This document shows, in pieces, positions 11,095 to 21,371 of a stretch of DNA of 64,000 bases; within the stretch, counting starts at the first letter, position 1, and each line of letters opens with the position of its first letter. This DNA is from Puccinia triticina. Lineage: Eukaryota; Basidiomycota; Pucciniomycetes; Pucciniales; Pucciniaceae. The notes beneath the pieces were generated by a model. That model saw only the letters and a program-made list of their open reading frames with translations, ran no database searches and had not been told where the DNA came from. The position numbers and the translations under genes are program-made. The DNA lies in contig NC_070567.1 of NCBI RefSeq assembly GCF_026914185.1, positions 992,001-1,056,000 on the forward strand, given 5' to 3'.

Positions 11095-12284
11095 TTGATT
11101 TTTGTGATGGTAGACGCTGAGCAGGGGCAACCAGGTTGATATGTGGGACTTGTGGTTTGATATGTCGGACTTGTGGAAGCAACGTTGTCAGGCGAGATAT
11201 CACCGCTTATCACCCGGAAATAGAGGTCGGGACCTCTATTTTTGAAATGGCGGGGGTGATAAATTTTGTGTGATGCGGAGTAATGTAATTTATTATATTA
11301 CTGGCTGCCCCAAACATCAAATAAGGAGGTGTTATACCCCGGTCAACCCCCGTTATAAATTGTGTGATTCATAACTGAATTTGGGGCGTCCAAACGGGGC
11401 CTAAAGGAACTCAAACGTGGTCTTTCTAGAGAATCTCAGCTTGTCTTGGTTGCTAGTCGGATGATTGAAAAAATCAGTGGATACTTGAATGACGCTCTCA
11501 ACAAACCCATCTATATTTGTGCAATGATCTTGGATCCGAGTTTCAAAACATTGTTTTGGAAGAATAATGGCGACTTCATAATGGAGAACTACGTGATATC
11601 AACGGACAATATTATTGAAACCTTCACCTTGATTGCGCGTGATTTTGAAGAGAAGCACAACAACGAGTTCAAGAAAACAGATGATGAATCCAAAACTAAA
11701 TCACATTCTTTGGTTCCATCGACTAGTGGGGGGTTCTTTGCTCAAGCTCTATACCAACAACCCAATTGGCTTGAGGGAGTCTCAGCTGAAATCAACCACT
11801 ACCTCAAGGAAGACATCAAGCCGCGTGAAAGGAAGACTCTTCAATACTAGTCAAATCGTCAAATCACGTTTCCGATCTTATTGAATATGGCACGCAAATA
11901 CCTCTCCATTCCTGCAACCAGCGCCTTGTCAGAGAGAGTTTTCTCTAAGGGGAGGCGGGTGGTTTCCTGGCAGCGATCCTCCCTCAAGGCCGAAAGCGTG
12001 GAGCAACTTATTTGCCTCAAGGAATGGTACCAAGCCTTTGATGGCCCATTTTAATCCCACTGTTTTCACCATTTCATTCAGTCTGAGTCACACATACACA
12101 AGTAGAATGTAAATAAAATGAGTTTTGAGCAGACAAAAGAGTTAAAAACTCGAAAAAAAGATGCACCCTTGCCCCCATCCTCAGAGCCTGTCATGACCTG
12201 GGGTTTGGGGCATGACTTAAGTCCCATCCCAATGCCCTCACCCCGGGGCATGTCCCAAAAGCCGGGGTTTGGGTCCCAGCCTTA

Positions 12285-12735
12285 GATTGAATTGGGTAGT
12301 GGTTTGGCGGATAATGCACAGGTGTTGTTTGTCGTAGGGGTGGTTCAACGGCTGCTGATGGCTCCCTTTAGAAATGTGTGCCAATACCAAATTAGCACTG
12401 TTCACGTAAGAAATCTATGACCATGGTGAGAGATATACATCAGCATACTTTCCCAGCCAAATTGGCTGGCACAATGGGATAAACTTTATTTAAATCTTGC
12501 TGATGTTTAGCTTACGTGAACAGTGCTATTGTTCCTGGCAGCAGAGCCACCAGCCTAAAGTCCGGACACCACCCCAGCGGCAATCCTCCCAGGAAGATAG
12601 CGGATGGCCCATGGTCACACGCGGCTGTCATTAATGATTGTGTTAAAACACTAAGGACAGGATCTCTTGGAAGGTCACACATTCTGTTACACACTGCAGA
12701 CAACGGGTTTCTTCTCACTTGACTGGGGCAAACTC
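12285..12735. repeat. Host segment copy X (right part), paired with 14012-14345
   Basis: Shared blocks in the same order: GGATAATGCACAGG / GGATAAGGCACAGG, TGATGGCTCCCTT, CCAATA.CAAATT, GTCC.GACACC, GGATG.CCCATGGTCACAC and TCTTGGAAGGTCACACA. The copies are diverged but clearly of one origin. Copy X additionally holds the MITE at 12394-12527. No gene is recognised in it. Confidence 0.75.
12394..12527. mobile_element. 134-bp MITE with 17-bp perfect terminal inverted repeats
   Basis: Termini are AGCACTGTTCACGTAAG and its exact inverse (12394-12410 and 12511-12527). The flanks are ATT on both sides (12391-12393, 12528-12530). The second copy of the host segment at about 14145 reads CAAATTGGTCCTGG with no insertion, so it is an empty site and supports a 3-bp ATT duplication. 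Confidence 0.92.
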
Positions 12736-12862
12736 ATAGGAAACGCCCCCCGACAGCGGCACTTGCATGGCTTAAATTTCAAAAGAAATGTCACGATCAA
12801 CTGTGTTTTAAACATTCCTGACAGACAAGGGTTACAAATTTGCAAACTCATGCAGGGACAAT
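12736..12862. other. No gene seen
   Basis: A short stretch of unassigned sequence between the duplicated segment and the next MITE. Confidence 0.4.
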
Positions 12863-12864
12863 TA

Positions 12865-13063
12865 GGGGGGTTCACAATTGAAATTTGTAAATCTTTAGGA
12901 CCCATTTTAACCTGTTTATGAACATATTTTTAAAAAGTTGATAAATTGCACTGATTGATCAGTCACACCTTTACCTGGACATATTGCCAAAATTTGAAAA
13001 TTATGTTCATAAAGGCCTTAAATTGGCCTCCAAAGTTTTATAAAATTCAATCGTGAACCCCCC
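12865..13063. mobile_element. 199-bp TA-flanked MITE, Tc1/mariner-like
   Basis: The ends read GGGGGGTTCAC(A/G)ATTGAA and its inverse, followed inwards by weaker arm similarity including TTTATGAACATA. TA lies at 12863-12864 and again at 13064-13065. The interior is AT-rich and has no gene. Confidence 0.85.
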
Positions 13064-13065
13064 TA

Positions 13066-13527
13066 TCATCATGCGATGTCAGTAATTAGCATGCTGCTGA
13101 TTGATGATGTATTCATGAGGAAGCTCAGAAGTTGAAGCAGTTGGAGCGTGACAGGGAAAGGGGAGGAAGGAAAGGAAGTGGATACTTCAGTCAAGGTTTC
13201 CATTGAGTTGGATGGGTGTCTCCTGACCGGGCAAGGGGGCTAGTTTGGTAAGAGTAAAGATGGTGAACTCGTTGACACATAGGAAGCTTCCTTCAGTTTC
13301 ATTCACGCGGAACCTGAGGAGCACAAAAGAACTTGAGGTGCTCAGGCAGATTTTAGTGATGCATAATGACACTTTTGGTCCCACAATAGATGGCGAGCTG
13401 ACAGTGATCCTGACCTAACAGCCCGCGTGAGGATCATTGCAGAGTCTACCAGAGCCAATTGGGGGTGTTCCACGCGGCGCGATAATTGCCCCAAGGAGAA
13501 GCAAGACGGTAATCACAAACATGAACG
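13066..13527. repeat. Host segment copy Y (left part), paired with about 5510-5607
   Basis: The first 130 bp match the sequence left of hAT copy 1. Bases 13200-13527 have no counterpart left in copy X. No gene is recognised. Confidence 0.55.
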
Positions 13528-14004
13528 CAACAGTGGGTCAGCTATGCTAAAATAGCTGTTAGCGTAGCGTAGCGCAGCTCAAATGCGCTATTTTTTAGTG
13601 TAGCGTTGGCGCAATTGCGCGCATCTGCGCTAACACTACGCGCAAAGGATGCAAAGCTATTTTAGCTTTTAGCGTAGCGTTAGCGCAGATGCGCTCAATT
13701 GCGCTAATGCTAAGCACGCAAGGCGCAAAAGAGCACGCGCTATGCTGCGTTAAAGCGTTTTTTGCGGCAAAAAAGTGCTTTTTTTCCGCTAAAAGCGCCT
13801 TAGCGCAACGTAGCGTAGCGTAGCGGCTGTAGCGGAGCGCTAACGCTAAACAAAAATTGGTATGCTGTTAGCGCCGCTGAAAATTAGTGAAGCGTAGCGG
13901 CGCTAACAGCGCGCTAACGCTATTCAAAAAAGGTTGGCGCTTTTTGCCGCTACGCTAAACTTTAGGGCTAAAATAGCTTAGTTTAGCGTAGCGGCCCACT
14001 GTTG
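13528..14004. mobile_element. CAAC-element copy 1 (477 bp): CAACAGTGGG termini, 7-bp target repeat
   Basis: The element begins CAACAGTGGG and ends CCCACTGTTG. It is flanked by ATGAACG (13521-13527) and ATGAACA (14005-14011), 6 of 7 identical. The interior is made almost wholly of words such as TTAGCG, GCGTAGC and GCTAACGCT in both orientations. There is no open frame of note. The copy at 45619-46094 is the same element in the opposite orientation. Confidence 0.88.
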
Positions 14005-14011
14005 ATGAACA

Positions 14012-14345
14012 TCTTCATCTTGCGTGGCGGATTGATTGAAGTGAATGGTGGTTTGATGGATAAGGCACAGGGCGCGTTGTGCGGAAGGTTGGCTGTTCTG
14101 GGGTCAATGCACAGTCTGATGATGGCTCCCTTGATAAATACCAATATCAAATTGGTCCTGGTGGCGGAGGCACAGAAGGGGGCCGGACTGCCAGCAGCCT
14201 GAGTCCAGACACCGCCGCAATGATAATACTGGCAGAAAGACACGTACTGTACATTGACGGATGACCCATGGTCACACACGGTTGTTTTTGATGACTGTTA
14301 AACATCAAGGGCAGGATGTCTTGGAAGGTCACACACACTAGACTA
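14012..14345. repeat. Host segment copy Y (right part), paired with 12285-12735
   Basis: See the paired entry. This copy lacks the 134-bp MITE and serves as its empty site. Confidence 0.75.
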
Positions 14346-15101
14346 TGTAGAAATTGACAACAAGGGCAGGTACTACTACAGCCATCAAGCGTTATCCTAC
14401 GTAACTCCTGAGCTCTTGTTGACCGGTGCCAATTGCCAATGTGTCAATGGCCATTTGGTGACGGCCGGCACCGTCCATCCTGGGAAGCTCTGGACAAACG
14501 GTGCAGCCATTGGGAGAGCTGCGTAGCATTTTTCCTCCATTGAGTTTTGGGGCAAACAGTTGTTGGCACCAATTTGCTTTGGTGCAGTGATTGCTTACCA
14601 GAAGCGCAGCGGGCGGTGTGTGTGTAGACGGCTAGCTGCGCAAGCGCGGGCAAAAGGTGCTACACGGTGGGAGCGAGCTTAACAAAGCCTCTCAAACGGG
14701 GGTCCCAAAGGGACTCTCCGTAGGAGAGGCTTACATACCTCAAAAGTTGCCCGCGGGGCCTGAGCACTTCAAGAAATTGGTCAGAATTTCACATTTTTTT
14801 TTGGAAACATTTGGCCAAAAATAGCCAGTGTCTTGTAAGTTTTAGTCCATCATCCGCCTGGTTTTTGCAAAGTAGAGTTTGACGGGTGCGGATCCATTTG
14901 GATCATTGGTCCAGACTCCATGGACCCTCTCACGGGTTTTTGACTTCATGCAGCCAGCGGTCAGTGTTAAATACATACAATCTGATGATCGTGATTATTA
15001 GTCAAGATACCAGTGAACAATGGTTTGGTTAAGTGCCCTGAGATTGCAGTAACCAGTCCTTCAAGCATCACAAAATTTGCTGTGAAACCAAACAATCAAG
15101 A
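14346..15101. other. No gene seen
   Basis: Short frames only. Nothing in this stretch is recognisable to me; there is a GC-rich part near 14650-14770 and an AT-rich run near 14790. Confidence 0.4.
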
Positions 15102-16034
15102 ATGGCAGTAAAACTTAACCGCAGTGCTCCATCCAAGCTTCCGACAAAGTCATCCACAAGCCCAATCAAGTCATCAAACTCACATCTCAAGTCGTCATCT
15201 AGTTCAAAAAAGTTGTTAAATAAGCGCAAACGGTCACAGAGCTCCAAAATCCCCACTACTGGTATTCATGTCCTGCAAAAGGTCTTGCAAAAGAAAGGTG
15301 AAGCCTTGGAGATGGAAATCACCACTCAAGCAAAGAAATTTTACGGCGGTCAGGAGGCAAAGCCACTTCAAATTGAGGCAGTGGCCAGCCTTGTTCAAGG
15401 ACAAAACACCTTTCTGTTAGCTGGCACAGGATCTGGGAAATGTATTTTAACCTGTTGCCATCCTCTGTGAACCCGGTTGTGTTGGTGCTAAACCCACTGG
15501 ATGCGTTGGGCAACAATCAGGCCAAGGAGAAGAAAAGATCCAATTTTACAGCAATCAATTTGACAAAGCTTACTTTCAACAGGCAGGTTGCCGAGGAGAT
15601 CAAGTGCGGAGTCTATAATTTTGGATATCTCAGTCCTGAGATTTTCATGAACAACAAAATGTGGGATGAAATTTACTTCAGCTCGGAATTTCAACAGCGC
15701 CTTGGCCTTGTTGTTGTGGATGAAGCTCAAGATATACATATGGGGACTTGTCAAGAGCTCACATGGAATTCTCCATAATCGTACGACTTCAAGACTTTTC
15801 AATATTCCGCCCATATTATGGTAAAATAGGCTTGCATGTCCAGTGTTGAAACAAAGCTCCAATCCTTTTACTTTCTGCAACATGCCGACCAATTGCTGTG
15901 GATTCAATTTTGAGAAGCTTGAAATTGACAACCAAGCTAATCAATGTGATTCAAGGCAAGTTAACTCGGACCAAAATTCGTATCATCCACATCAACATGT
16001 CCAATTCTTTAAAATCAAATCTAGACAAAATGTT
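15102..16034 (+). pseudogene. RecQ-like DEAD/DEAH DNA helicase fragment
   Basis: The first frame (15102-15470) has a Ser/Lys-rich leader, a Q-motif-like KPLQIEAV and the Walker A GTGSGK. Immediately after GSGK the frame jumps: the continuation MYFNLLP...VLVLNPLDAL reads in another frame from 15440 to 15778 and contains the Walker B VVVDEAQD. A further block near 15850-16020 carries the motif III LLLSATC followed by RPIAVDSILRSL. The parts are in three frames with a small deletion after Walker A, and the second RecA domain is missing. This is a relic of a RecQ-type unwinding enzyme, not a working gene. Confidence 0.75.
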
Positions 16035-16509
16035 TGTTGTACAATTGGTGTATTTGTGTCTTGAGAGGAGATATATACATATGTACATAGGGAAAAGGCT
16101 AGATTGATAACATGTATGTACAATTGTGGCTCCTGTGCAATACTTGTTCATGCATTTAGCACCAGATATATCTATTGGGGTATCCAGGCTTGAAGAGGCC
16201 GGATTGGTTACAATGTTATTTTATTTAAACATGGATTATTGGGAGGGGATAGAGATATTTGGGCTTTTCAAGCTGGAATCAGTATGCCGGACACCTTGCG
16301 CTTCTAATGGTGCCAAGGGCCAGAGGTTTACACAAGAGCTACTGGGGAAAAGAGGGGGGTGAGATCAACTCCACACCCTTTGGCTGGTATCTCTCCCCCT
16401 TGTAAGCCGACTTTGGGTGCAAGTCCCTCCCTTTGGGAGGCGGGCCCTTTGAGCCCCCCCAAGCGTAGGCGTGAGGGAGTGACTTGTGTTAAGTTCGCAG
16501 TGGGGGTAC
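16035..16509. other. No gene seen
   Basis: Unassigned. The part 16360-16480 is GC-rich with C runs. Frames are short and overlapping on both strands. Confidence 0.4.
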
Positions 16510-16671
16510 CAGTGGAGGATTTCCCGTTGACTTTGAATAAATCTGGAATTCCAGATTTTGCAGGGGAATCTGGATCCCTTCGGGGAGCTTTGGGGACCGA
16601 GATTTCCCTGCAAAATCTGAAATCTGCTGGCTTAGATCTGGATTTCCAGATCAACGGGAAGTCCTCCATTG
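16510..16671. mobile_element. 162-bp palindromic element with hAT-like CA(G/A)TGGAGGA termini
   Basis: The left end CAGTGGAGGATTTCCCGTTG faces the inverse of CAATGGAGGACTTCCCGTTG on the right. The arms continue with GATCTGGAATTCC-like words. No convincing target duplication is present, so the class is a guess from the terminal bases. Confidence 0.6.
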
Positions 16672-16870
16672 TAGGTAGGGATGATAATCAGATTTAAGAG
16701 TATCCTTTCCAACAGATGCATGTACATTAAGGATTTGAGTGTTGACCGCAAGGGTTAATACCCGGAACACCAAGAGCAAGTTGCCGGTCACATTTGTCAC
16801 CAAAGTTTTCAGATAAGCATGACCGGACTCAACTCTTGATGTGTTGAGGTTGCAGAGGTGGGGATACTGG

Positions 16871-18265
16871 TGTCAGGCTTGGTTGATGCCAAGAGATTAA
16901 AATCTCTTCTAGCTACACTGGCGACGGCTTTAAGAAGCGTGTAGAGGAGCGCTTAAATATAAAAATAATGTGATTATTTTTGGTATAGTATGTTTAACGG
17001 AGGGGCCACGAGCGAGTGGGGTATTTAAGTGCCCTCCGAGGTGCTACAGGGCCTGCTGGGCAGGGGTGCTTAGGTGCCTGTACTTCTGGGGCCTGCGAAG
17101 CAGGGGTGTTTGAACTATACAGTTCCCAGGAGTATTGGAGATTGCTCCAATAAAGAATAAAGGAAACAAATGACTCACTCGATGGAGGGAATCCTTGGGA
17201 AAAAACAGGGAATCGGGTCAGGTTTTCAGCGGAGAACTAGCGGGCGAACAAGTCTTGAGTAGACGGGGTCGAGGCTGGCAGTGCGATGAAGTGGTTGACG
17301 ATTCTGGGGGGCCTTCACTCGCTCGAAGGCCCACCTTTTATATTGTTCTCTGTCTCCTAGGAGTCGAAGAGTCTACGACGAACTTCTTCGCTAGTCCCCA
17401 AGTCCCTCAGCCTATTGGCCGGGGCTACGCTGATGATCTCGTCTGGTTCTGCGCACGAGATCAAAGCATAGTTCTATTTCTTTTTATTTGTAAGGCACGG
17501 TTGTTAGTCAGGGGCCAAGGCTAGATTCTCCGGATCATGTTGGCCCTTGACTTGGGTGCGGCCTCATCGCTATCTTCAGGGTAGGTCTTGGGCTTTTTTA
17601 TTCACAGGATGGATCAAATGTTGCACACGTTTTCTGGGATACTCGTGATCTATTGATCACGAGTCCATTATAGGAGTCTCAAATAGCCTTATCGGTCTTA
17701 ATGCGTCTGCGATAACAATTGTGTGAGCTCACCATTTTCGCGAGTCCACACCGATCCTTGGTCACGCTTATAGGCTTGGTTCCCCAAGGTCATAACCCAG
17801 AGGGTTCTTAAACTATTCGGCTCTAGATCTCCTGGTATTTACCAGGAATCTAGGGCAAAGATTATTTATCCATTTCTTCTTGCGAAGTCGCAGAGCATGG
17901 TATCTTCCAAGCTTCCCGACCTCAATTCTAAGTACTAGATCAAGCACGCGCACAATTTATTATCAGAACCACGCGTGCACAATCTTGGTCCTATTTGTGG
18001 CTACCTCGTGGTTTAGCCCACTATTTTTGTAAGTTACATATCTTTTGGGGGGCTAAAGATAGATAGTCTGGTCTCTATTCTTCTTTTCTAAGGCGCCGCG
18101 CTCCTGCACCGGTGCTCTTATGTAATATTAAAATTTTTATACAATATTTATTTTTGTTTTATCTTTTACCTATGTGGTGCTACCTTGCCGCAGCTTATTT
18201 TTATTTACATTAATTTACATAAAAAGGTTAGCGGGGCTCTACTTAATATAGTAGCCTGGCTGACA
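16871..18265. mobile_element. Solo LTR, 1395 bp, with 5-bp target duplication ACTGG
   Basis: The sequence starts TGTCAG and ends CTGACA, the classic LTR borders, and is flanked by ACTGG at 16866-16870 and 18266-18270. Removing it with one ACTGG restores the MULE frame exactly. There is no coding sequence. It contains a perfect 10-bp hairpin at 17641-17664 (ACTCGTGATC, loop TATT) and a second one near 17825-17855. LTR length suggests a gypsy-type parent, but that is inference. Confidence 0.93.
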
Positions 18266-19605
18266 ACTGGCATGCCCACGCAACAAAAAAGAGTTCCTTG
18301 ACCGGGATGATGTTCTTCTTGAGATAACAAAGGACATCTGGTCGAGTTGCCAGGAATTCCGCAATTATTCTGAAGTTTTCTTCATAGCGCTAGAGGGATT
18401 TTGAGTAGGCAAGTGTCTGCCAGAGAAGGGTAAATTTCTTCCAGGGATTTTCTTGCGGATTTTGGTTGAGGCAAAGAAATTCTTGCAATTTGTGGTTATA
18501 TTCATGTTGATGTGCCAGGTGCACAGGTTAGCTTTAGAGTCAGGGAATACTTCATCAAGAGCCTTGCGTAGTGCAGCGTCTTGATTGGTGATGAAAACCT
18601 GAGGAATTTGCTTGGGTTTCCAAACAATTTTCCTGAGATTATTGACAGCCCATAAGTAATTTTCATCATCCTTGTAAGTCAAAAATCAGAAACCAATCAA
18701 AAATGATTGATTGGATGCTGCCTGGCCAATGACGTGCAACAAAAGTATTTTGTAGTGATTTGTCTTGTATTTTGCGTCTAAGGGTGCCATGTGATGGTTA
18801 ATTTGTGCTAGGTAAATCAATCCAGGGTGAGCAAAGATGAGGTTCTGAATGGCGCCAGTTGAGTTTACTTTCACTTGCCATGCCCAGTTGTATTCCCTAA
18901 GAACACACACAAGGGCTTCAACAGGGGTCCTACCAGCCAAGTCTTCAAGTTGGATCTTCTGTAGCACATTTGTGACCGTCTTATTGGTCTCCAAAGTCTG
19001 ATTGTCTAAGGTTTTTAGCTGTAGCAGTATCTGAGCTTGGTTCAGGTTTGATCTTGAGAGACGCCAAACATCCTCAACTTGCTCTGGTAGGAGTCTTCTG
19101 TGAGACGCATGGGAAAAAGGCCCCGGAGATGGATCATGGTTGTGCCTTCCTTCGCGAACTTGCAACGTCCAAGTTTTATTTTTGATCTTCTTGCTGGTTG
19201 GTATTGATCCTTTAAGCTCAAAGGGGCAGCCAACCTTTGAACTGGCAGTTTTCCGACCTGATTTATGGGCTCCCTTGCCTTGATACTTTCCAGACCAATC
19301 ACAGCAAATATAGACATTCTTCCCAGTGACTGAGTGTGATTTAAAGACAGCGTACCCATGTGTCTTTGCCCAAATTTGACAGAATTGAACAAGATCTTCC
19401 ATGTTCAAGAAGCAAGTTATGGGTGGCATGTCCATTGGTTCTACAGAGAGACATTTAGAATTTTAGTCAGTTTACCATTAACCACAACAATGATAAAATA
19501 AAAAATTGAAAAGAAAAATACCTCTGGTAGTATAGTCAAAGCTCTTTGGATCAGTAATCAACATTGGAAGGTCTACTTGTCCATCAACCTGGGAGGAAAT
19601 ATTGG

Positions 19606-19735
19606 CTTCAGCATGAGTGATTCAATCCTTTTGGCCAGAAGGACAAGTGGCTTCAACATGATCAATCATATCCTTTTGGCCAGAAGGACAAGTAGCTTCA
19701 ACATGATTGATTGGATCCTCTTTGTTGTTGCCAAG
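19606..19735. repeat. 45-bp tandem repeat in the MULE N-terminal exon
   Basis: Three units containing CCTTTTGGCCAGAAGGACAA. On the minus strand they encode 15-residue repeats around HVEATCPSGQKD. The third unit carries an in-frame TGA. Confidence 0.75.
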
Positions 19736-20129
19736 TTTGTCAGGAATCAATGCTGGGAAGCTGGGATTCTTCTTCAGGAATTGATGCCGGGAGCTGGTCT
19801 TCTTTTTCAGGAATTAATACCAGGAGCTGGTCTTCTGAATTGATGGGAGTAGATGGGGGTGGTTGTGGGGGGAACATGGCAAGAACGTGTTGCAACTGCT
19901 TTCATACTGCAGGAGAGACCATGACACCATTGTTTGAGTCTGAGCTGATAGAATTTGGAGCTTGCTGGTCATTGTTTGTGGGGGTTGAGGTGCTTGAAGG
20001 TTGAGACATTTGGTTTGTGTTGGTTGAGCAGCTTGTGCCGTAGTCGCGGATTCAAGGAGTTGAGGATGAAAGTAGTTGAGGACTTGAGGAGGAAACTGGA
20101 CTTAGATGCGTTCTGGATTGTGTAGAATT

Positions 20130-20392
20130 GGTGTGAAAAATGTGTACACTCCAGTATCTATTGGAGTGTGCAGGTACTGCACTCCATCTGCAAGAATGAA
20201 AATTATGGTAAATTGGAGTGAACCAGGGAAACACTCCAATAATTTTGGAGTGTATTGTGGTTTCATTCCAAAAAGTGCCAATTTTTGGAGTGGATGGGTG
20301 GACACTCCAATGAAAGCTGGAGTGAACTGGTGTTCACTCCAAAATTGGAGTGGATTTAGTAATTCTTTGGTGTGGATTAAGCCTTCCCCCAA
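20130..20392. repeat. GGAGTG-family palindromic sequence, probable terminal region of MULE copy 1
   Basis: The stretch has the same GGAGTG/CACTCC architecture as 6160-7017 and ends ...AAGCCTTCCCC, matching the right terminus of that element. It lies just upstream of the MULE gene, so it may be its terminal inverted repeat and would link that gene to the non-autonomous element at 6 kb. The opposite terminus is not found. Confidence 0.65.
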
Positions 20393-21371
20393 AAAAAATA
20401 AGTAAAACTTTTGACGAGTTGTATTGCCTTTCATTCCTGTTTGATATGCTTCTACTTTATAACCAGGGAGGGCTGATGAAAAAACAACAGAAAATTCATA
20501 GAAATTGAAAAATATCTAACTACAAGGCCGCCTGCTTGGCCGCCTTGATCCAGTCTTGAGTGCATATCAAGGCCTTCACTGAGTCTTCATTGAGGCACAT
20601 TCAATAGCTGTCAAGGACACATCCACCAGTAGAGAAAGCCGACTTGGAGGCTACTGATTTTGCTGGGACCATGAGTACCGCTCTGGCAATCTCTGAGAGT
20701 GATGGGAATTGTGCAGCGTTCAATTCCCACCAGTCAAGGAGATCAAACTCAGAATTGGAATTGTTGGAGAGGATGAGGTTTTGTTCCTCAAGGTAGAGAT
20801 CTAACTTGGCCGCCGGTGCATTAGGTGATGTGTCAATAGCGCCAGCCATATACTGATGGAAGGCAGACAAATCCTGGTTGATGGGCTTCTTTTTTGAGGA
20901 AGGTTGGCCCTGACTGTTGGTCATGTCCGTGACAGATGATGGTGCTGGAACGTATAGGTTCCAAAGTGCAAAGACAGCCGGCCTTACTTTTCCAAAAAAC
21001 TCATCAACATCTTCATATGCTGCTGCGTGTTGCTCAAGGTTGAACTGGAGAAATCACATCTTATAATGGGGTTCAAGGATGATTGCAACTGAAAGCATTT
21101 CCTTTGCTGGCTGCCAGTATTTTTTGAACTTAGCCTTCATTGGACTAATCATTTTGTTGTCATTAGCTAGATTGCTTGGATTGGCCGCTATTTCCTTGAG
21201 TTGCCTCTCAATTGCTGTCATTGCACAGTAGGCATAATTGATGGTTGGGTACTGTGTGCCACTAAAAAAAACAGTAGCTAAAACAGAAACAAGTCAGTCA
21301 AAGCCCAATAAGCAAGAAAAGAAAAGAAAGAAAAAATTGTTAAATGGTTCTAGGAAATTTTCCATGGATGC

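Larger units (their letters stand above)
8225..11401. mobile_element. PIF/Harbinger DNA transposon with two convergent genes, nested in hAT copy 1
   Basis: The right terminus reads ...GGGCGTCCAAACGGGGCC followed by TAA. The left terminus shows only the inner part, TTGGACGCCC, and appears to have lost about nine terminal bases. The expected 3-bp TWA duplication is therefore only partly visible. Inside are a DDE transposase (plus strand) and a Myb/SANT-like protein (minus strand), the usual gene pair of this superfamily. A MITE with the same GGCC(C/T)GTTTGGA terminus lies at 33046-33195. Confidence 0.9.
5760..12054 (+). pseudogene. hAT transposase, broken by frameshift, two stops and a nested transposon
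   Basis: Exon 1 (5760-6142) encodes a BED zinc finger: VWNHF, then C...C, then a HLL..H part that is only readable after a shift near 6015-6035. The intron 6143-7088 carries the element 6160-7017; without that element and one target copy it is 79 nt. Exon 2 is 7089-7449; the intron 7450-7524 is followed by exon 3, which contains the HDAWTAPN and TADNTSTNN blocks of the catalytic domain. A TGA lies at 7917-7919. Coding stops at about 8224 where the Harbinger element begins and resumes at about 11405. The C-terminal dimerisation domain (ALSERVFSKGRR, SLKAESVEQLI) is in the same frame as the preceding block, separated only by TAG 11848-11850 at the place of the conserved tryptophan after QY. The natural stop is TAA 12052-12054. 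The gene cannot make an active enzyme. Confidence 0.9.
5608..12284 (+). mobile_element. hAT-superfamily DNA transposon (copy 1), with two nested elements
   Basis: The limits are approximate. The left end is placed at CAGAGTCCCGGAC, where similarity to the 13-kb host copy stops, and the right end just before 12285, where host similarity resumes. Both subterminal regions carry repeated CATGCCC words. I could not find a clean 8-bp target duplication. The element holds one transposase pseudogene, a palindromic element in the first intron (6160-7017) and a PIF/Harbinger element in the coding region (8225-11401). Confidence 0.7.
16680..19990 (-). pseudogene. MULE transposase (copy 1), interrupted by a solo LTR
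   Basis: Reading leftwards on the minus strand: an N-terminal exon (to 19522) with repeats and a TGA; an intron 19521-19441; then a main exon from 19440 with a FAR1/WRKY-GCM1-type zinc-binding fold (C...C...HNHDPS), and the catalytic part with VFITNQDAALRKALDEVFPD and LCTWHIN. A TGA at 18686-18688 stands where relatives have cysteine in GFxFL, and the stretch 18480-18365 is scrambled. At 18266-18270 the frame meets a 1.4-kb LTR; after removal of the LTR and one ACTGG it continues as AWACQYPHLCNLNTSRVESG, which includes the third catalytic region. Coding similarity ends near 16680. Confidence 0.87.

Noticed and set aside
5608..12284. Exact 8-bp target duplication for hAT copy 1
   Set aside because: GAGGTTGC on the left has no match at the right limit; the ends may be eroded, so the borders stay approximate.
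13540..13990. Telomere-like or rDNA-like repeat because of TTAGCG words
   Set aside because: The word is TTAGCG, not TTAGGG, it occurs in both orientations without a regular period, and the block has transposon-type ends and target repeats.
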